Shown here one piece after another: positions 53,176-64,000 of a stretch of 64,000 nt of DNA (the first letter of the stretch is position 1; each line of letters starts with the position of its first letter). Position numbers and translations under genes: made by a program. The notes under the pieces were generated by a model. The model did no database searches. It was not told where the DNA came from and was given only the letters and a program-made list of their open reading frames with translations. The stretch comes from Strix aluco (taxonomy: Eukaryota > Chordata > Aves > Strigiformes > Strigidae): positions 19,222,180 to 19,286,179 of the forward strand of contig NC_133932.1 in the NCBI RefSeq assembly GCF_031877795.1, in the 5' to 3' direction.

Positions 53176-53210
53176 CCCGTCCCGTCCCGTCCCGTCCCGT
53201 CCCGTCCCGT
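53176..53210 (+). repeat. CRYBG3: (CCCGT)7 tandem repeat in CRYBG3 5'UTR
   Basis: Seven perfect CCCGT pentanucleotides end eight bases before the CRYBG3 start codon. The position makes it a likely part of the 5'UTR. Length variation here could affect translation or expression. Confidence 0.9.
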
Positions 53211-53218
53211 CCGCGGCG

Positions 53219-53343
53219 ATGTCTGGCGGGGGCAGCCGGCGGCGGGCCGGCTCCTCCTGGCACAGCACCTTCTCCCGCTTCTTCGTCAGGAGCCCGCCCG
53301 GCGAGGGGGCGGCGGCGCCGGGGCGGCCGGCGGTCGCGAACAG
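53219..53343 (+). CDS. CRYBG3: Beta/gamma-crystallin domain-containing protein 3, exon 1
   Basis: CRYBG3 (vlAKAP) is a very large cytoplasmic protein with C-terminal beta-gamma-crystallin repeats and an A-kinase anchoring site. This exon encodes only its N-terminus, which begins MSGGGSRRRAGSSWHS and continues FSRFFVRSPPGE. It ends after AAC AG at the donor gtacga. The MSGG...RRR(A/S)G.SWHSxFSRFF start matches the mammalian CRYBG3 N-terminus as I recall it, and the gene is the expected neighbour of ARL6. The ATG is the first in its frame and has G at -3. The open frame continues upstream to 52904 without an ATG, which the GC content explains. The exon leaves two bases of a codon. Later exons lie beyond the window, unless a fragment sits at the extreme right edge. 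Confidence 0.82.
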
Positions 53344-53470
53344 GTACGAGGGGTCGGGTCGGGTCGGGACCGGCGCGGCCGGGCGCCCGCTGCCGCCCTC
53401 TGCCCCGTCCCACCTGCCCCGGCCGCGGGGCCGTGCCGGCCGCCCCGGCAGATGTTGCGACACCAGCGGC

Positions 53471-53494
53471 GGAGGGAGGGAGGGAGGGAGGGAG
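53471..53494 (+). repeat. (GGAG)n microsatellite
   Basis: Six units of a purine tetranucleotide lie in the GC-rich start of CRYBG3 intron 1, 130 bases after the donor. Confidence 0.8.
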
Positions 53495-56400
53495 CGAGGA
53501 CAAACGGGTGTGCTGGCGGCGGGGCGGGGCGGGGGGGGCTGCCCGGACGCCCCGGGGCTGAGGTGCCGCACGGCGCCTCGGCCGGTCACGGGGCAGGCGG
53601 GGGGGGGGGCCCGGTTGGGCGCCTGGGAGAGCAGCCCCCGCGGCGGGAGAGCGGCGGCGTGTCCCGCGGAGCCCGAACCCACCGGCGGCGGGGGGCTTCG
53701 GCCTGGTGCCGCCGGCGGCTCCAACTCAACGTGCCCGTGCGGCGGCGGGAGGCGGGACGGGGCGGGGGGCAGCTGCGACGGGCAGCTGAGGGGGGCACCG
53801 GCGTCCCGCCCCCCCCCCCCCCGCTCTCCCCGGCCCCCCCGCCCGGCCCCGGGCTCCGCTGGGAGCGCGGGTTTGCGGTGAACAGCCGGCCCGGGGCTGC
53901 CGCCGGGCCCGGGGCGGGTCGGGGGTCCCGGCCGCTCGCCCCGCGGGGGGAGCTCCTTCCGCGGGAGCTGGGAGCAGGGCAGAGCGCGGGGGGCTGCGCC
54001 GGGGGGGGTGGGGGGTGGGTGGTGTGTTTGAATGGTTTTTTTTTTGCTTTTCAGTCTTCGCGCTTCTCTTTCTGACGGGTGTAAAACAGATGTTAATGCA
54101 GCATAAATATTACTGATGTGTTTAAGTCTCCATGCAAAGGTTGTGGTTTATGGAAACCTGGTTATTAATAATTATTTTCTAGTGCAGGGCGACTTTAGAA
54201 GATGAAAAGATTCGGAAACTTCTCGTGTGTTTGTTCCTCTTCCTTTTTTCTTTTTTCTTTTTTTTCCTGGTGGCTGATTTCTACGTGTACATAGGAAAGA
54301 AGCACAGAAAATTTCTTTCTATTTCTCATGCAGCCTTATTATTGGCCCTAGTTAATTAGGATATTTTGTGGTGAAAAGGTGCCAGCTGGCTAGGCCTTAT
54401 TTCCTCAGGTGTAGTATTTATTTTTTGCTATTAACATGTTGGTTTTAATCTTTGAGTCATTTTTGATACTGTGCAGGTTTGTGTTTAAACCTGCTGGCAA
54501 GTACAGTTTAACCAGATAGATAGTGGCTATCACAGTAGTTCTTTCAGTGAAAAACTTTAGGATCTTGCTCTGTATTCTCAGCAATCATGAAAAATAGCAG
54601 AGTGTATTGCTGCCTTAACACTGACCATCTTAAACAGTCTTATAAATGCACCATGAAGATTTTTAACTTGGGGAGTTTTGTTTCACTGTAAGCATTTGAG
54701 TCACCAGTACATCAACAAGGATCCACCAGCCTTCCATGAGCATGCAACATTGCTTTTAATTTCCTGAAAAAAAAAAAAAAAACCCAACTCAAAAAAAGTC
54801 AGGAGCAAGGCTGCTGAATCAAGGGCATCTTTACAGTTGCAGGAGTAGCACGGCTTAACCACATCTGGCAGAGGTGGTTAAGACATGGGAGAAGGAAAAG
54901 GCTTGGATCTGGCAGAGGACCTGAAGAGGCAATAGGAGAGATTTGATCTGACTCCTCCTTGACAGGTCCCTCAGCTGTGGTCTGGAATAAACAAAAAAGC
55001 ATAGCGGTTGCCCTAGTGAGGAGGAGGGTGATGCTAGTTCAGTGGTTTCCGCACTAAATAACCTATCTGTAGGTAGCGCTCATGGTAGACCTGCTCCACT
55101 TAACTTGGGGCTGGAGTCTGTTATCTTTATCTAAATCACAGTTTCATTTCCTGCAGCCAAGAGCCTAGCCTTTATTAGGACACCGGATAGTCCGCGTAGA
55201 TATGAAAAGGTTCGGGCCTTTTGGCCTTATTCTTGAGCTCCTTGTGCGGTTACCTGAAGGGAGGTAGCTGTGATTCCTCTAGAGTGGAAGCAAGCGAAAA
55301 CCCTCCCGCTCTGAGGAGTCCAGTATGGTCTGTGAAGGAGCTTTTTCTGTTGCGCTGGGTTGCAGCGTGGCGCGTTCGTCAGGAATGCTGACGTTCTCGT
55401 ATTTGGTTTCCACTGGCAGCCTTCTGGGCAGATTAGTGTAATTGCATACATTAAACAGCGCTGGGTCGGGATGAGTGCCGCAGGTTTGCTCGTCATGTTT
55501 ATTTAGTGAGCTTGGTGGTGTAGAAAAATGGATCGCTGAACAAAGCGTGTGTGTGGAGAGGGGGAACGAAGGCTGCTTTGTATATTTATTGTTAAGGTGT
55601 GGAGTGCATGAGGCAAGTTGGGGAATATGTCTTTTGTAAAGTGTTATGAGAAATGTATACACCAGGATGGTTAACTTCCCATTCCAATGGTATATATTGG
55701 AACCAGATCAAATTTGAAATGTATAGAAAGAAACTTTTGTATGGAGATATTTTACCTACCGTTGGGTTTCAAAAAAGCGGAACACGTAAGTGAAGGGGGC
55801 AGGAGAGGGGGCAGTATATTACACAGGGCCGAACACACTCCCAGTGTACTGGCGTTGACCTCTGGAGACACGCATCGTGCTTAATGCCTGTGCAGAACAC
55901 AACAGTTTCCTAAATTTTAAAAACGTGCAGAAATGAGCGTGTGTGTGTCCAAAGTCATTCTCCATCTGCTCCTGAAAGTTGGGCAACAGCGGCTGGATGG
56001 AAGCTCCCAACTGTCCTTCCCCCAACCCTAAAGCTGCCCCTCAGATCTGCAGGGTATGGAGCTCTCGCCCACTCTTGCTCCAGGCACCATGTTCAGACTT
56101 AGCTTTAAAAACAAAACAACAACAAAAACCAAAACCCCGATCTACTGTGGCCCTGGTTTAAAATAGGAGGCAGGGGAGGGAGGAATTACACTGTTTGTTA
56201 ATCAGTGTCTTAGACTCTTCCGAGAACCTCATTTGACGAAGAGCTTATGTTAATAACTTGCCCTTACAGCAATTTGTAGCTCTGATGAACATGAGAATTG
56301 CTGGAGGCTTGCTTGCTTGTGGAAAAAATAACCCGTGCGGATTAGCTGCAAGTTTCGTGGTGGCAAAAAGCACAGCACATGCGTTAAGGGCTTACTTGGC

Positions 56401-59400
56401 TTTTACGTAAAATGTAGAAAAACTCCTACCTATGCTTGCCTGCATAAGTGTGTTCTTCAGAGCTGAGGCTGCCTTGAACAAGGGCTTCCGTGCTTTTCAT
56501 CCCAGTTCTTTATCGTTAACTTCCATCAAAGGCAGTCATTATGCTCTACTTGGCTATTTGCTATTTTCAATAATATAAAATTGATTATTTATTACTGCAG
56601 TGTTTGTCCTGGAGCAGTCTAAATCCCCAGGGTGAAAAAATCCCATTGAATTTTCACTATTCTAAATACATACTTCTTTAGTCCATCTGGACGAAGATAA
56701 CAGCTTTTACAGTGTAAGTCAATCCACTGCAGATTCTTTCAGAAACATGCAGCTTCTGTGGCTGAGCAATTGTTGTGTTGCAAATAAATATGACCTTTCA
56801 GGTTATGTTAGAAACTGCCAAGGAGGTGTGACGCTTTGCACTGATCACTTTAACCCAGAGCTACCACCAAAATCTCCTTTAAATTATGGGTGTATTTTAT
56901 TAGTTATTCTGTATATTGTTTAGCAGGTTCATTTCAGGTTTATCTTTTTCCCTCCGAGTGCTGTTGGTTGGTTGGTCAAATAACTACCAGTGCAAGTGGG
57001 CTTTTGTTGGGTTTGTCCAGATATTTCTTCTGCACCGCTGAAGTGTACCAGAGACATCAAACAGGGAAGAGCAATCTTTTATTTGGTTTTATAGGGCTTT
57101 TTTTTTTTTTTTCAGGCTGAGATTATTGTTCCGTTCATCCATTAGTTTCTAACTAAGAGCTTTCAGAGATGGCAGAACTTTGTTTATTCTGCCTGAGGAG
57201 AGATTAGAGAGTCTTTTTCTTCCTCTGGGGCTGCCAGTCATTGTTCCTGTTTACAAAGAACATGTATTTTTGTAGTTGTAAAAACTCTGCGTTTGAGGAC
57301 TGCTGGGAATTGATTGAAAAGGGAGTCATACATTTCAAACTTATTTTTTTCTGAAGTTACTACCTCCTGGCTGGTTTTGAATCGGATACCATTAGCATCT
57401 TTGAAGAAATCCGTTGTTTGCTGGAAAAATCAGTCTCTGCTTTCTAATAAAGAAACTTTTTCTTTCAAAAGGCAGAGGGGGATTTCTTTGTTGTTGTTGT
57501 TAAAATTAATTCATTTGTGAGTGTACATCAGGAATGATGGTTTGTGGAACCAGCAAGAGGAATACTGCAACCATATAGAAGAATTCAAATTAGACTTACC
57601 TAAGCAAGGTGCATTATGAAAATTTTCTGTTAATTTCTTAATTTGTTTTTTTTTGTTTCTTTTTGCTTCCTAGATTTTTCTATTATGACTTTTATTGCAG
57701 GATAATTCAAAGTAGTCACAAAGGCCCTGATTCAACAGGGTTCCAAAGTGGTTGCCTATAATTAAATAGGTAAATAGTTTTGTGCATTATAGTGGGACTA
57801 CTTGTTTGATTGGAAATAGGTGCATACCTAGATGTCTCATGGGGCTGAGACCAGAAGGAGCAAGCCCAGCAGCTGGCTCTGTGTGTGTGAGATTTCCTAA
57901 AGGAAATGTTACTAGAGTATTAATTATAATAGTAGTGCTCCTTGGAAGAAACAAAGCAACGTGGTTTTTTTTCCCACTATTTTAAACGTTAACAGCATTG
58001 TCTCCTTTCCAATTATTGGCGTAAATGCTAGAGTTAATACAAAAATATTTCCAAAACAGCTGCAAGTGTATGGTTTTAAGGAACAGTTTTGCAAAGATGA
58101 AAACTCCTCAACCTTTTCCTCTGGTGAACAAAAGGCTCACAGGTGGGAAAAAAGCAAAATTCAGAAACATGTTGCTGTGGGGATTGTGTTTCTGATTATT
58201 GAAACTTCTTAAAAAGATGGAAACCCAAGTGCTGCTTTTATTTTCTGAGGGGTTTTTAGATTTCATACAATTCAGTATATACTATTATACTTCCAGACAG
58301 TAGCATAGCACTGTGTTGCTTAGGCTTTCCAGAGGATATTAATGCCTCTATTTTTCTGGTACTTTAATTTTCATTTCTAAAATAATTTTTTAGATTCTAA
58401 TACACTTTACAGTATCACTTTTGAAGACTTTTAAGATCAGAAATGTGCATTTCCTTAGCCATTTCACTTTCATGTCAATTTTGTGGCATGAAATGTAGTC
58501 TCTAATTGTGTTGTGTTAATGTGATTTCATGACTTGCCTTATTTTGAAATGGAGTTTTGGTTTTCTGAATGTTCCAGTGTTTCTTAAATGGCTAAAATAT
58601 TTTGCTGAAGGCAGTATATCTGCATAAGAGTTTGGAGGTCTTGGGGCCTAAGTGTATGAACACTGTGTGGATCTGCCCTTTGCCTATGGACAGTGTTGTG
58701 TACAGAAAAATGTAGGTGGAAGTATTTCTTGTGAGCACATGAAGAGCAAAGGCAGAAGGAATTGCAGTGACAACAGGCTTCTTTTAATCATCAATTAACT
58801 GATTTAGCCATCAAACTTCTTTTGGTTGAATGGAAAATGCATGCTTTCAACACAAAAGAGGGAACTGGAAAGTGTCTGTAGGACATCCGATCTATGTTTT
58901 GTGAGTAAAAAATGGGAGGACTGGAGAAGTATTTTCTTGTGTTGAACTTGTAGCCTTGTCTGCCTCTACTAAGAGTTTTCTGCTCCAGCCTGACTAGAAG
59001 AGCTCGCTGTGTTTTACTGGTGATACCAGTCTCTCTTGCTTGTTTTTTCCTGGGTGCTTTTTCTTAATGACATCCTCTAAAAATTCTGTTACGCTCTGTT
59101 TATCAGGATGACAGCAGTTGTTGCTGCCTTAAAGCTTTCCTGGATTAATTTTTTTTAATATCTCCTATTTTCATGCCGTTTATAAGTACCATCATTGATC
59201 CCCAACTCTGCAAACATGCCATTTGAAAACAATTGTATAATGGGCTGTCTATTCTATTCTCTATTAACTCAGTAATTTTAACCTTAATAAACCTAAATAC
59301 TTTATAAATCTATTTCTGATATTATACCAAGTTTATGTGCTAGTGGCCAGTAATATATTTATTTCATAAGAATGTTGGAAACTTCAACGATCAGACTGGT

Positions 59401-60084
59401 AAATATGGAGCAGATTCTACATTAACATTGGTTACTATGCTTGACAGATGCCAGAAGAAAAACCTTGATGTAATCTGGTATAATCCTACTGCCCAATAGT
59501 GAAGTAGGCTCTGCTCAGAAACATTTATATTTCTTTTCTCTAGCCTTTATACGGCTGTTCGATTCCCTCACATGTAAAACAGATTAAGTTATTCAGCAAG
59601 GGTGATTGTGATCCATCATACTTATTTCACTTAGTTCTGGACTTTAAACTTAATGGCAAATGTTCAGTGTAAAGACACGGTTTGGTTCTTGCATTTTTCA
59701 TGTAAATTTTCATTGTAAAATGGGACATATCTGTGATTGTTATAACATCTTTATTTTCCATGATATTTTTAGTTGCATTTTGAAAGCGGATTAAAAAAAT
59801 CTCTTTGTTCTATACTGACACACTCCATGTAGCTCGCATAGTCTATGTGACACAGCTCTGGTAATGCAGAACATGAAGCTGACCTAGCTTTGCTACACAA
59901 GCAAAGAACAGTATGTAAATAAAGCACCATAAACAGGTCTGAGAGGAAAAATTGTTTCAGTTAAAACAATCTAAATTGCTTAATGCTGTCTGTAATCAAA
60001 CCAGTTTTGAAGTGGGATAGTCTAATTGAATATAATACATTTTGTGCTATTCCAACACTTAAATTAATCAGCTGATTGTAACAC

Positions 60085-60190
60085 TTCCCTTGCCTAAGTT
60101 CCTGCCTCCTCCTTCTGGCTCCATTTTCTCCTTCCTTACCTTTCTCTGCTTTCTGTTCCTTTTCTTCTACTTCCCTTCTTACTTTTTTTA
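60085..60190 (+). repeat. Pyrimidine-rich tract
   Basis: About 100 bases consist mostly of C and T (cctcctccttctgg, tctccttccttacctttctc, ttccttttcttctacttccc). The minus-strand frame at 59961-60233, rich in Lys/Glu, is only the translation of this low-complexity tract. Confidence 0.6.
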
Positions 60191-61269
60191 AATGAAATAG
60201 CAGGTTTGCTTTCCTTTGACCCTCTAGTTTCAAACTCTCTAACTTGTTTTTATAATTTCCATTTATCTTAATGTCTTTACTGCTCCTCCCCTATGTGTGT
60301 GGCCTAAGCACAGAAGTAGGAGCCAGAAACTTCACATACAAATCTCTGTGCAAACACTGCCTCTCTCTTTAGGACAAGCCCCAACAGCCTTGCCAGAGAT
60401 TAGGGGAAGACTTTGTCACTGCTACTACCATTTGGTTTCCCAGAACAGTGTTAGCCTGGGGAATCTTGCTGAGAAGTTGGATAAAATTTTTAATTCTGAA
60501 GCTTTTTAAAAAGGCCAGTATTCTGTTTTGGGAGGGGAACAGAGGAAAGAGTTCTTTATTAGTTTCTATTTCCTGTCAAAATGCTAGCATATTTATTTTC
60601 TCTTAAAAAACTTCTGTGTTTTAACTGTCATTTGATGCAGAAGGCACTTTTTAGGAGTCTTCATTGATTTCCTCACAAAATTAAGACTCATCTTGTTGCC
60701 ACTGGGCTCTATAGTAACGTTTTCCTTTTGATTCATTTAACAAATGTTTACTGTACCCTTGCTCATGTCATTCGGTATACATGCCAAAAGTTTGACTCTT
60801 AAAAAATCATCTGACTTCTCTTTGTAGATCAGGTTCTGATAGTTCTCCTGGCTGCACAGCACACAAATGGCTTCACAAGTGTGGCATTAGTATCTACAGT
60901 AAGGTGTTGGTATTTCACTTTTAAGTCTATTGTATTTGGTTGGATTAAAGAGGAAGGATTGAAAAGTTGATTTACTAAGTCTTCCAGGTGCATGAGAAGT
61001 TAATAAACATGATGTTGATCCTAACATCACTAGAGGATGGGAATTGTCAAACTGTTTTGTTTAGGAGATTACAGCTTCAGTTGACAAACTTCTAAAACAA
61101 TATACTTAAACTCTTTAAGGCATCTGACTTAGTGCTCCAATTAAAATATTTGCCAGTGTAATGACAGTGGGCTAAAATTTGACATACAGAGGGATATAAA
61201 AATGCCGGGTATGAAAAATAATTTTCTAAGTGATGTATTTGAAGAAATTTAAAAGGACATATTTTTGAA

Positions 61270-61830
61270 TCAGTTTATTTAGTATCTTCACAAACAATTT
61301 GAAAGAGAACAAAACTGTAGCAGATGACTAGAGTGAAAAGTATGGGAATCACCATGTAGATGACAACTTTAGAAGTAGACTAAGTTGCCATGGTTGACAG
61401 TCAGCTGAGCATGAGGTGCTAAAGCAAACTGGCAGCTCAGAGAGAAAATGTGATTCTCGGATATATAAATAACAAAGTACATGTATTCTGTGGATGAACT
61501 TTGGTTACTAGAGTGTTGAGTCTAGTTGTGGTGCCCAAGATTTGTTATGAGAAAGGTGCTGACAAACTAAAAAGGGCTCTGAGAAGAGCTCCCAAACAAT
61601 TTGGTGTCTGGAATACCTCCCTCACAGAATAAAATTAAGCAGTTCAGTAGCGTTTAGTTCATCTAAGAGAAGGTTTTGAAATGACAGGGTTACAGTTTGA
61701 GGAATGACTCTGCCTCAAGGTATATAACTGCAAGGGAAATGGGAGTGAAGTTCTTCATGTCATAGTAGACCTGTGACTTGAAGAGAATATTTGAACCTGA
61801 GGACTTCATAATCTGTCCCAGGTTGATCCT
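61270..61830 (+). mobile_element. Ancient CR1/L3-clade LINE relic, sense strand
   Basis: Near 61280-61330 the plus strand reads SIFTNNLKEN then KTVADD, a worn version of the RT segment NIFINDL...KFADDTK that contains the catalytic Y/FxDD. Downstream, near 61550-61600, GADKLKRALRRAPKQF corresponds to [16 protein letters not shown]. Near 61655-61685, K-R-R-F matches the EKRRLRGDL block. Several stops and frameshifts interrupt the frame. Its orientation is opposite to the relic in the EPHA6 intron, and the boundaries are approximate. Confidence 0.55.
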
Positions 61831-63063
61831 GTAGTTGAGAGATGAGGCTTATCAAATCAAATCAAACTAGTAAGCCTAATTTTAAGTAATGAATTTAGTA
61901 GTAGTTTACATGGAAAAGTCTTATTTACAAATGTGGTAGATTTTCCATTGCTTGATGGTTTTTAATCAAAACTCATATCTTTTAGTCAGGTGTTAAAGAC
62001 TTGACATGGGTCTCCCTTGGTGAAATTTCATAATATGGATTATGCAGGAGGCTAGCTTCGGTAATCATAAGGGTCTGTATGGCAAGTAGGGAAACTGGTA
62101 TATATAGAAAACTATTACTCAGAAGGTCAGGGTTTTTAGCAGTTGTCTTTTTAATTACCGGTTGGAAGCTGGAACAGAGAAGAAACCTATATAGCTAACC
62201 TGTGGCTCTTTGCAGATGTACAGTAGAAGTTTCATAGCTACTACTGGTCTGTGGATGTAGTTTAAAGATCCCTGTAAAGTGCTGAAACTTCATGAAGATT
62301 TTGGTCTTGCACATCTAAATTTGATAGTATTATTAGACTCACGGTTCTCTGCTCATTCACATTCTTCAGGGAGTGTCTCAACACAGATGGTTTTTAAAGT
62401 GCCAGGTGATGAGATCCTTGTTAGCAATCTCTCTGTTCCTCTGTTGAAATATCTTTCTGGAAGGTCACTGTTGAATGTGTCACTGTGTTGGTAATATGTA
62501 AAATTGGAAAAAAAGTCATGATATCAAAACCAAATGAGGTGTTACTGCCCAGAGAGGAGCATAAATTTTGTTCAGAGAGAGATAAAAGGCAGGGAGGGGT
62601 CAGGAACTGGCATTATGCCCCAGAATGCTGAAATAAAGAAACTAGCAAAAAAGGAAACCTAAAAATGACATTAGCCTCGGTGAGGACTCTAGCAGAGAGT
62701 GAATTGTATCAGCAATCCCAAAAACACATCGTCTTGAGGAAAACTGTTTAGAAAATGCTGGGAAGGTGATGTCACAAGTGATATCATGAAACCTGGATAG
62801 GCAGATGTATGTATGGGTCAAGCCTAGTTTATTAGCATTATGTCACTAAAGCAGATCTAGAAGCTTTTTGCCTCTTGGCACCCTGGAGCATCTTTCTGGT
62901 TAGACATTGCTTATTCTCTTACCATTAAAAGTCATCACATGAAACGGCTAAATGGTTTATCTGAAGAGAAGACCGGTTAAAACCAAATAATGGTAACCTT
63001 GTGCAGTAGGAAAGAGTGTTTGACTGTTCAGGGAGTCATCTGTCCCTGAAGAGAGAGAAAGAT

Positions 63064-63190
63064 GGCAAAATGATAGAGCACTCGCCTAGTTGGTAACAGC
63101 TGGACTGCACAAGAAGTAAATGCTGGAGCTGCTGCATTGGAAGAGACTTTGCCTCTAAGCAGTGGAAGAAGGACAAAGGTTCGACATCCA
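63064..63190 (+). repeat. tRNA-like (SINE or tRNA pseudogene) relic, tentative
   Basis: TGGCAAAATGATAGAGCACTC resembles a tRNA A-box region (TGGCTCAGTGGTAGAGCAC), and GGTTCGACATCC at about 63179-63190 resembles a B box (GGTTCGANNCC). The boxes are about 100 bases apart, too far for a normal tRNA, so at most this is a decayed tRNA-derived SINE or an interrupted pseudogene. No cloverleaf is apparent. Confidence 0.2.
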
Positions 63191-63805
63191 GAAGTGCTGT
63201 CACAGTGCTGTCCAAGTTGAGCTTTAGCCAGCTGTCCCTGTTTCCTTAAGAGATTGCCCATTAATTTCCCCTTTCACAAACAGCAATCAGTAGCCAGTAC
63301 CTTTTCCTTGTAAAAGGAACCTAAAATGTCTCAGCAGTTACTTTCAGTTTGAGCTCGGTGCCTGGTCAGTGTCATCAAAACTTGCATGTTTGTGCTTCAT
63401 TGCACTTACATGCTGCCTGTAGCTTATTTTTTTTATCTGACACAACACATTCACGATCTGCTGCATGCATAACATGGGTGGGGTAGATTAATAAAGGAAG
63501 AAGGGGATGGGCTTTTAATTTGCAAGTTCCGAGGGATTGTTATGAAGGACAAGGATGGAGGAAGCAGACTTCTCGTACCATACGGAGATGCCATAAGGGC
63601 CTTTTGAAGATGTGATTCTAATTGTCTTGGTGTGTTTTTAGAGGCAATTGCAAAAGATCTTGCAAACCACATACTTAAATTTGCTCCATTAAATTGATTT
63701 TTTTTTTTCTTGACTGTAATCTCTCATGTATATTAACTAACCTGAGTTTGAGCACTTCTGCTTATATGTGTCTACTTTTTGTGTGAGCAACATTACAGAA
63801 TATGA

Positions 63806-64000
63806 ACATTTGTCTCCCTGGTAAGAATCTCTAACCTCTCCTGCATAAGTGTAATGATTAAAAACTTGGACCGCAAATCTGTTTCTGATTCAGACACCAC
63901 CTGTCCAGGTATTACAGAAAGGTCAAAACGGATTTTCAGCAGCAGAGGAACAGAAAGTGTTAGAAAAATCACACAAATAAAGGTTTGTGCAGAAGATACA
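63806..64000 (+). other. Open frame running off the right edge
   Basis: One frame is open for 65 codons to the window end, containing DRKSVSDSDTTCPGITERSK and then RIFSSRGTESVRKITQIK. An acceptor-like ggattttcag at 63929-63938 would enter this frame in the phase required by CRYBG3 exon 1 (AG|C, Ser). The pyrimidine tract is poor and I cannot confirm similarity to CRYBG3 exon 2. It may be the start of an exon or chance. Confidence 0.2.

Larger units (their letters stand above)
52690..54060 (+). promoter_or_regulatory. CRYBG3: CpG island covering CRYBG3 promoter, exon 1 and start of intron 1
   Basis: This is extremely GC- and CpG-rich sequence with many GC boxes, such as CCCCGCCCCCG at about 53081-53091. 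It switches abruptly from and to AT-rich flanks. It contains the CRYBG3 ATG at 53219 and a good donor at 53344. G-rich runs downstream of the exon (53521-53538, 53599-53609 and 54001-54024) have G-quadruplex potential. Confidence 0.85.
53344..64000 (+). other. CRYBG3: CRYBG3 intron 1 (partial)
   Basis: Sequence from the exon 1 donor to the window end. The first 700 bases belong to the CpG island. The remainder is AT-rich, with a poly-A run at 54767-54782, poly-T at 57098-57112, a pyrimidine-rich tract at 60085-60190, a LINE relic at 61270-61830 and a tRNA-like sequence at 63064-63190. An open frame runs off the right edge from 63806. Confidence 0.7.

Noticed and set aside
52700-53724. Minus-strand open frames of 339 and 267 codons opposite CRYBG3 exon 1
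   Set aside because: These are composition-driven frames in a CpG island, low in complexity and without recognisable domains. The opposite strand carries the supported CRYBG3 exon.
52904-53881. 325-codon plus-strand frame containing the CRYBG3 start
   Set aside because: It begins with GTG, not ATG, and runs through the exon 1 donor at 53344. Only 53219-53343 matches the known CRYBG3 N-terminus.
53164-54075. 303-codon plus-strand frame across the CRYBG3 island
   Set aside because: It is in a different frame from the CRYBG3 start and is a GC-rich Gly/Arg/Pro translation without domains.

Overview
This is a eukaryotic, almost certainly avian, genomic window. Protein-coding sequence is confined to short exons with GT-AG junctions. 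The gene order EPHA6 - ARL6 - CRYBG3, all on the + strand, matches the conserved vertebrate synteny of human 3q11.2. The recognisable mobile DNA is CR1-type LINE sequence ending in the ATTCTGTG/ATTCTATG octamers typical of bird CR1. Introns and intergenic spacers are compact. The species cannot be named from the sequence alone.

Layout: (1) 1-9366 holds the 3' end of EPHA6, an Eph receptor tyrosine kinase. Three coding exons (3698-3891, 6169-6318, 9252-9366) encode the end of the kinase C-lobe, the SAM domain and the C-terminal tail. (2) 9367-22700 is EPHA6 3'UTR and intergenic DNA. It contains a cluster of exon-like open blocks that I cannot assign (11070-13902) and a 3' CR1 copy with an unbroken ORF2 C-terminal frame on the minus strand (21731-22408). 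(3) 22740-23930 is the CpG-island promoter of ARL6/BBS3. It carries an ETS site, a GC box and a ciliary RFX X-box-like site. (4) 25885-41525 is ARL6: seven coding exons encode a complete 186-residue ARF-like GTPase. A 13-nt microexon at 38388-38400 would change the C-terminus, as in the vision-enriched BBS3L isoform. (5) 41526-52690 is intergenic. (6) 52690-54060 is a second CpG island carrying CRYBG3 exon 1 (53219-53343), and the rest of the window to 64000 is CRYBG3 intron 1.

Functionally the three genes are neighbours rather than a pathway. EPHA6 is an ephrin-A receptor, ARL6 recruits the BBSome to ciliary membranes, and CRYBG3 is a very large beta-gamma-crystallin-fold A-kinase anchoring protein. 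The long ORFs in the two GC islands are composition artefacts. I see no novel multi-gene system. The best leads are the conserved-looking ARL6 microexon, the X-box in the ARL6 island, the unassigned exon-like cluster downstream of EPHA6, an intronic CpG islet with a CTCF-like site, and two old LINE relics.
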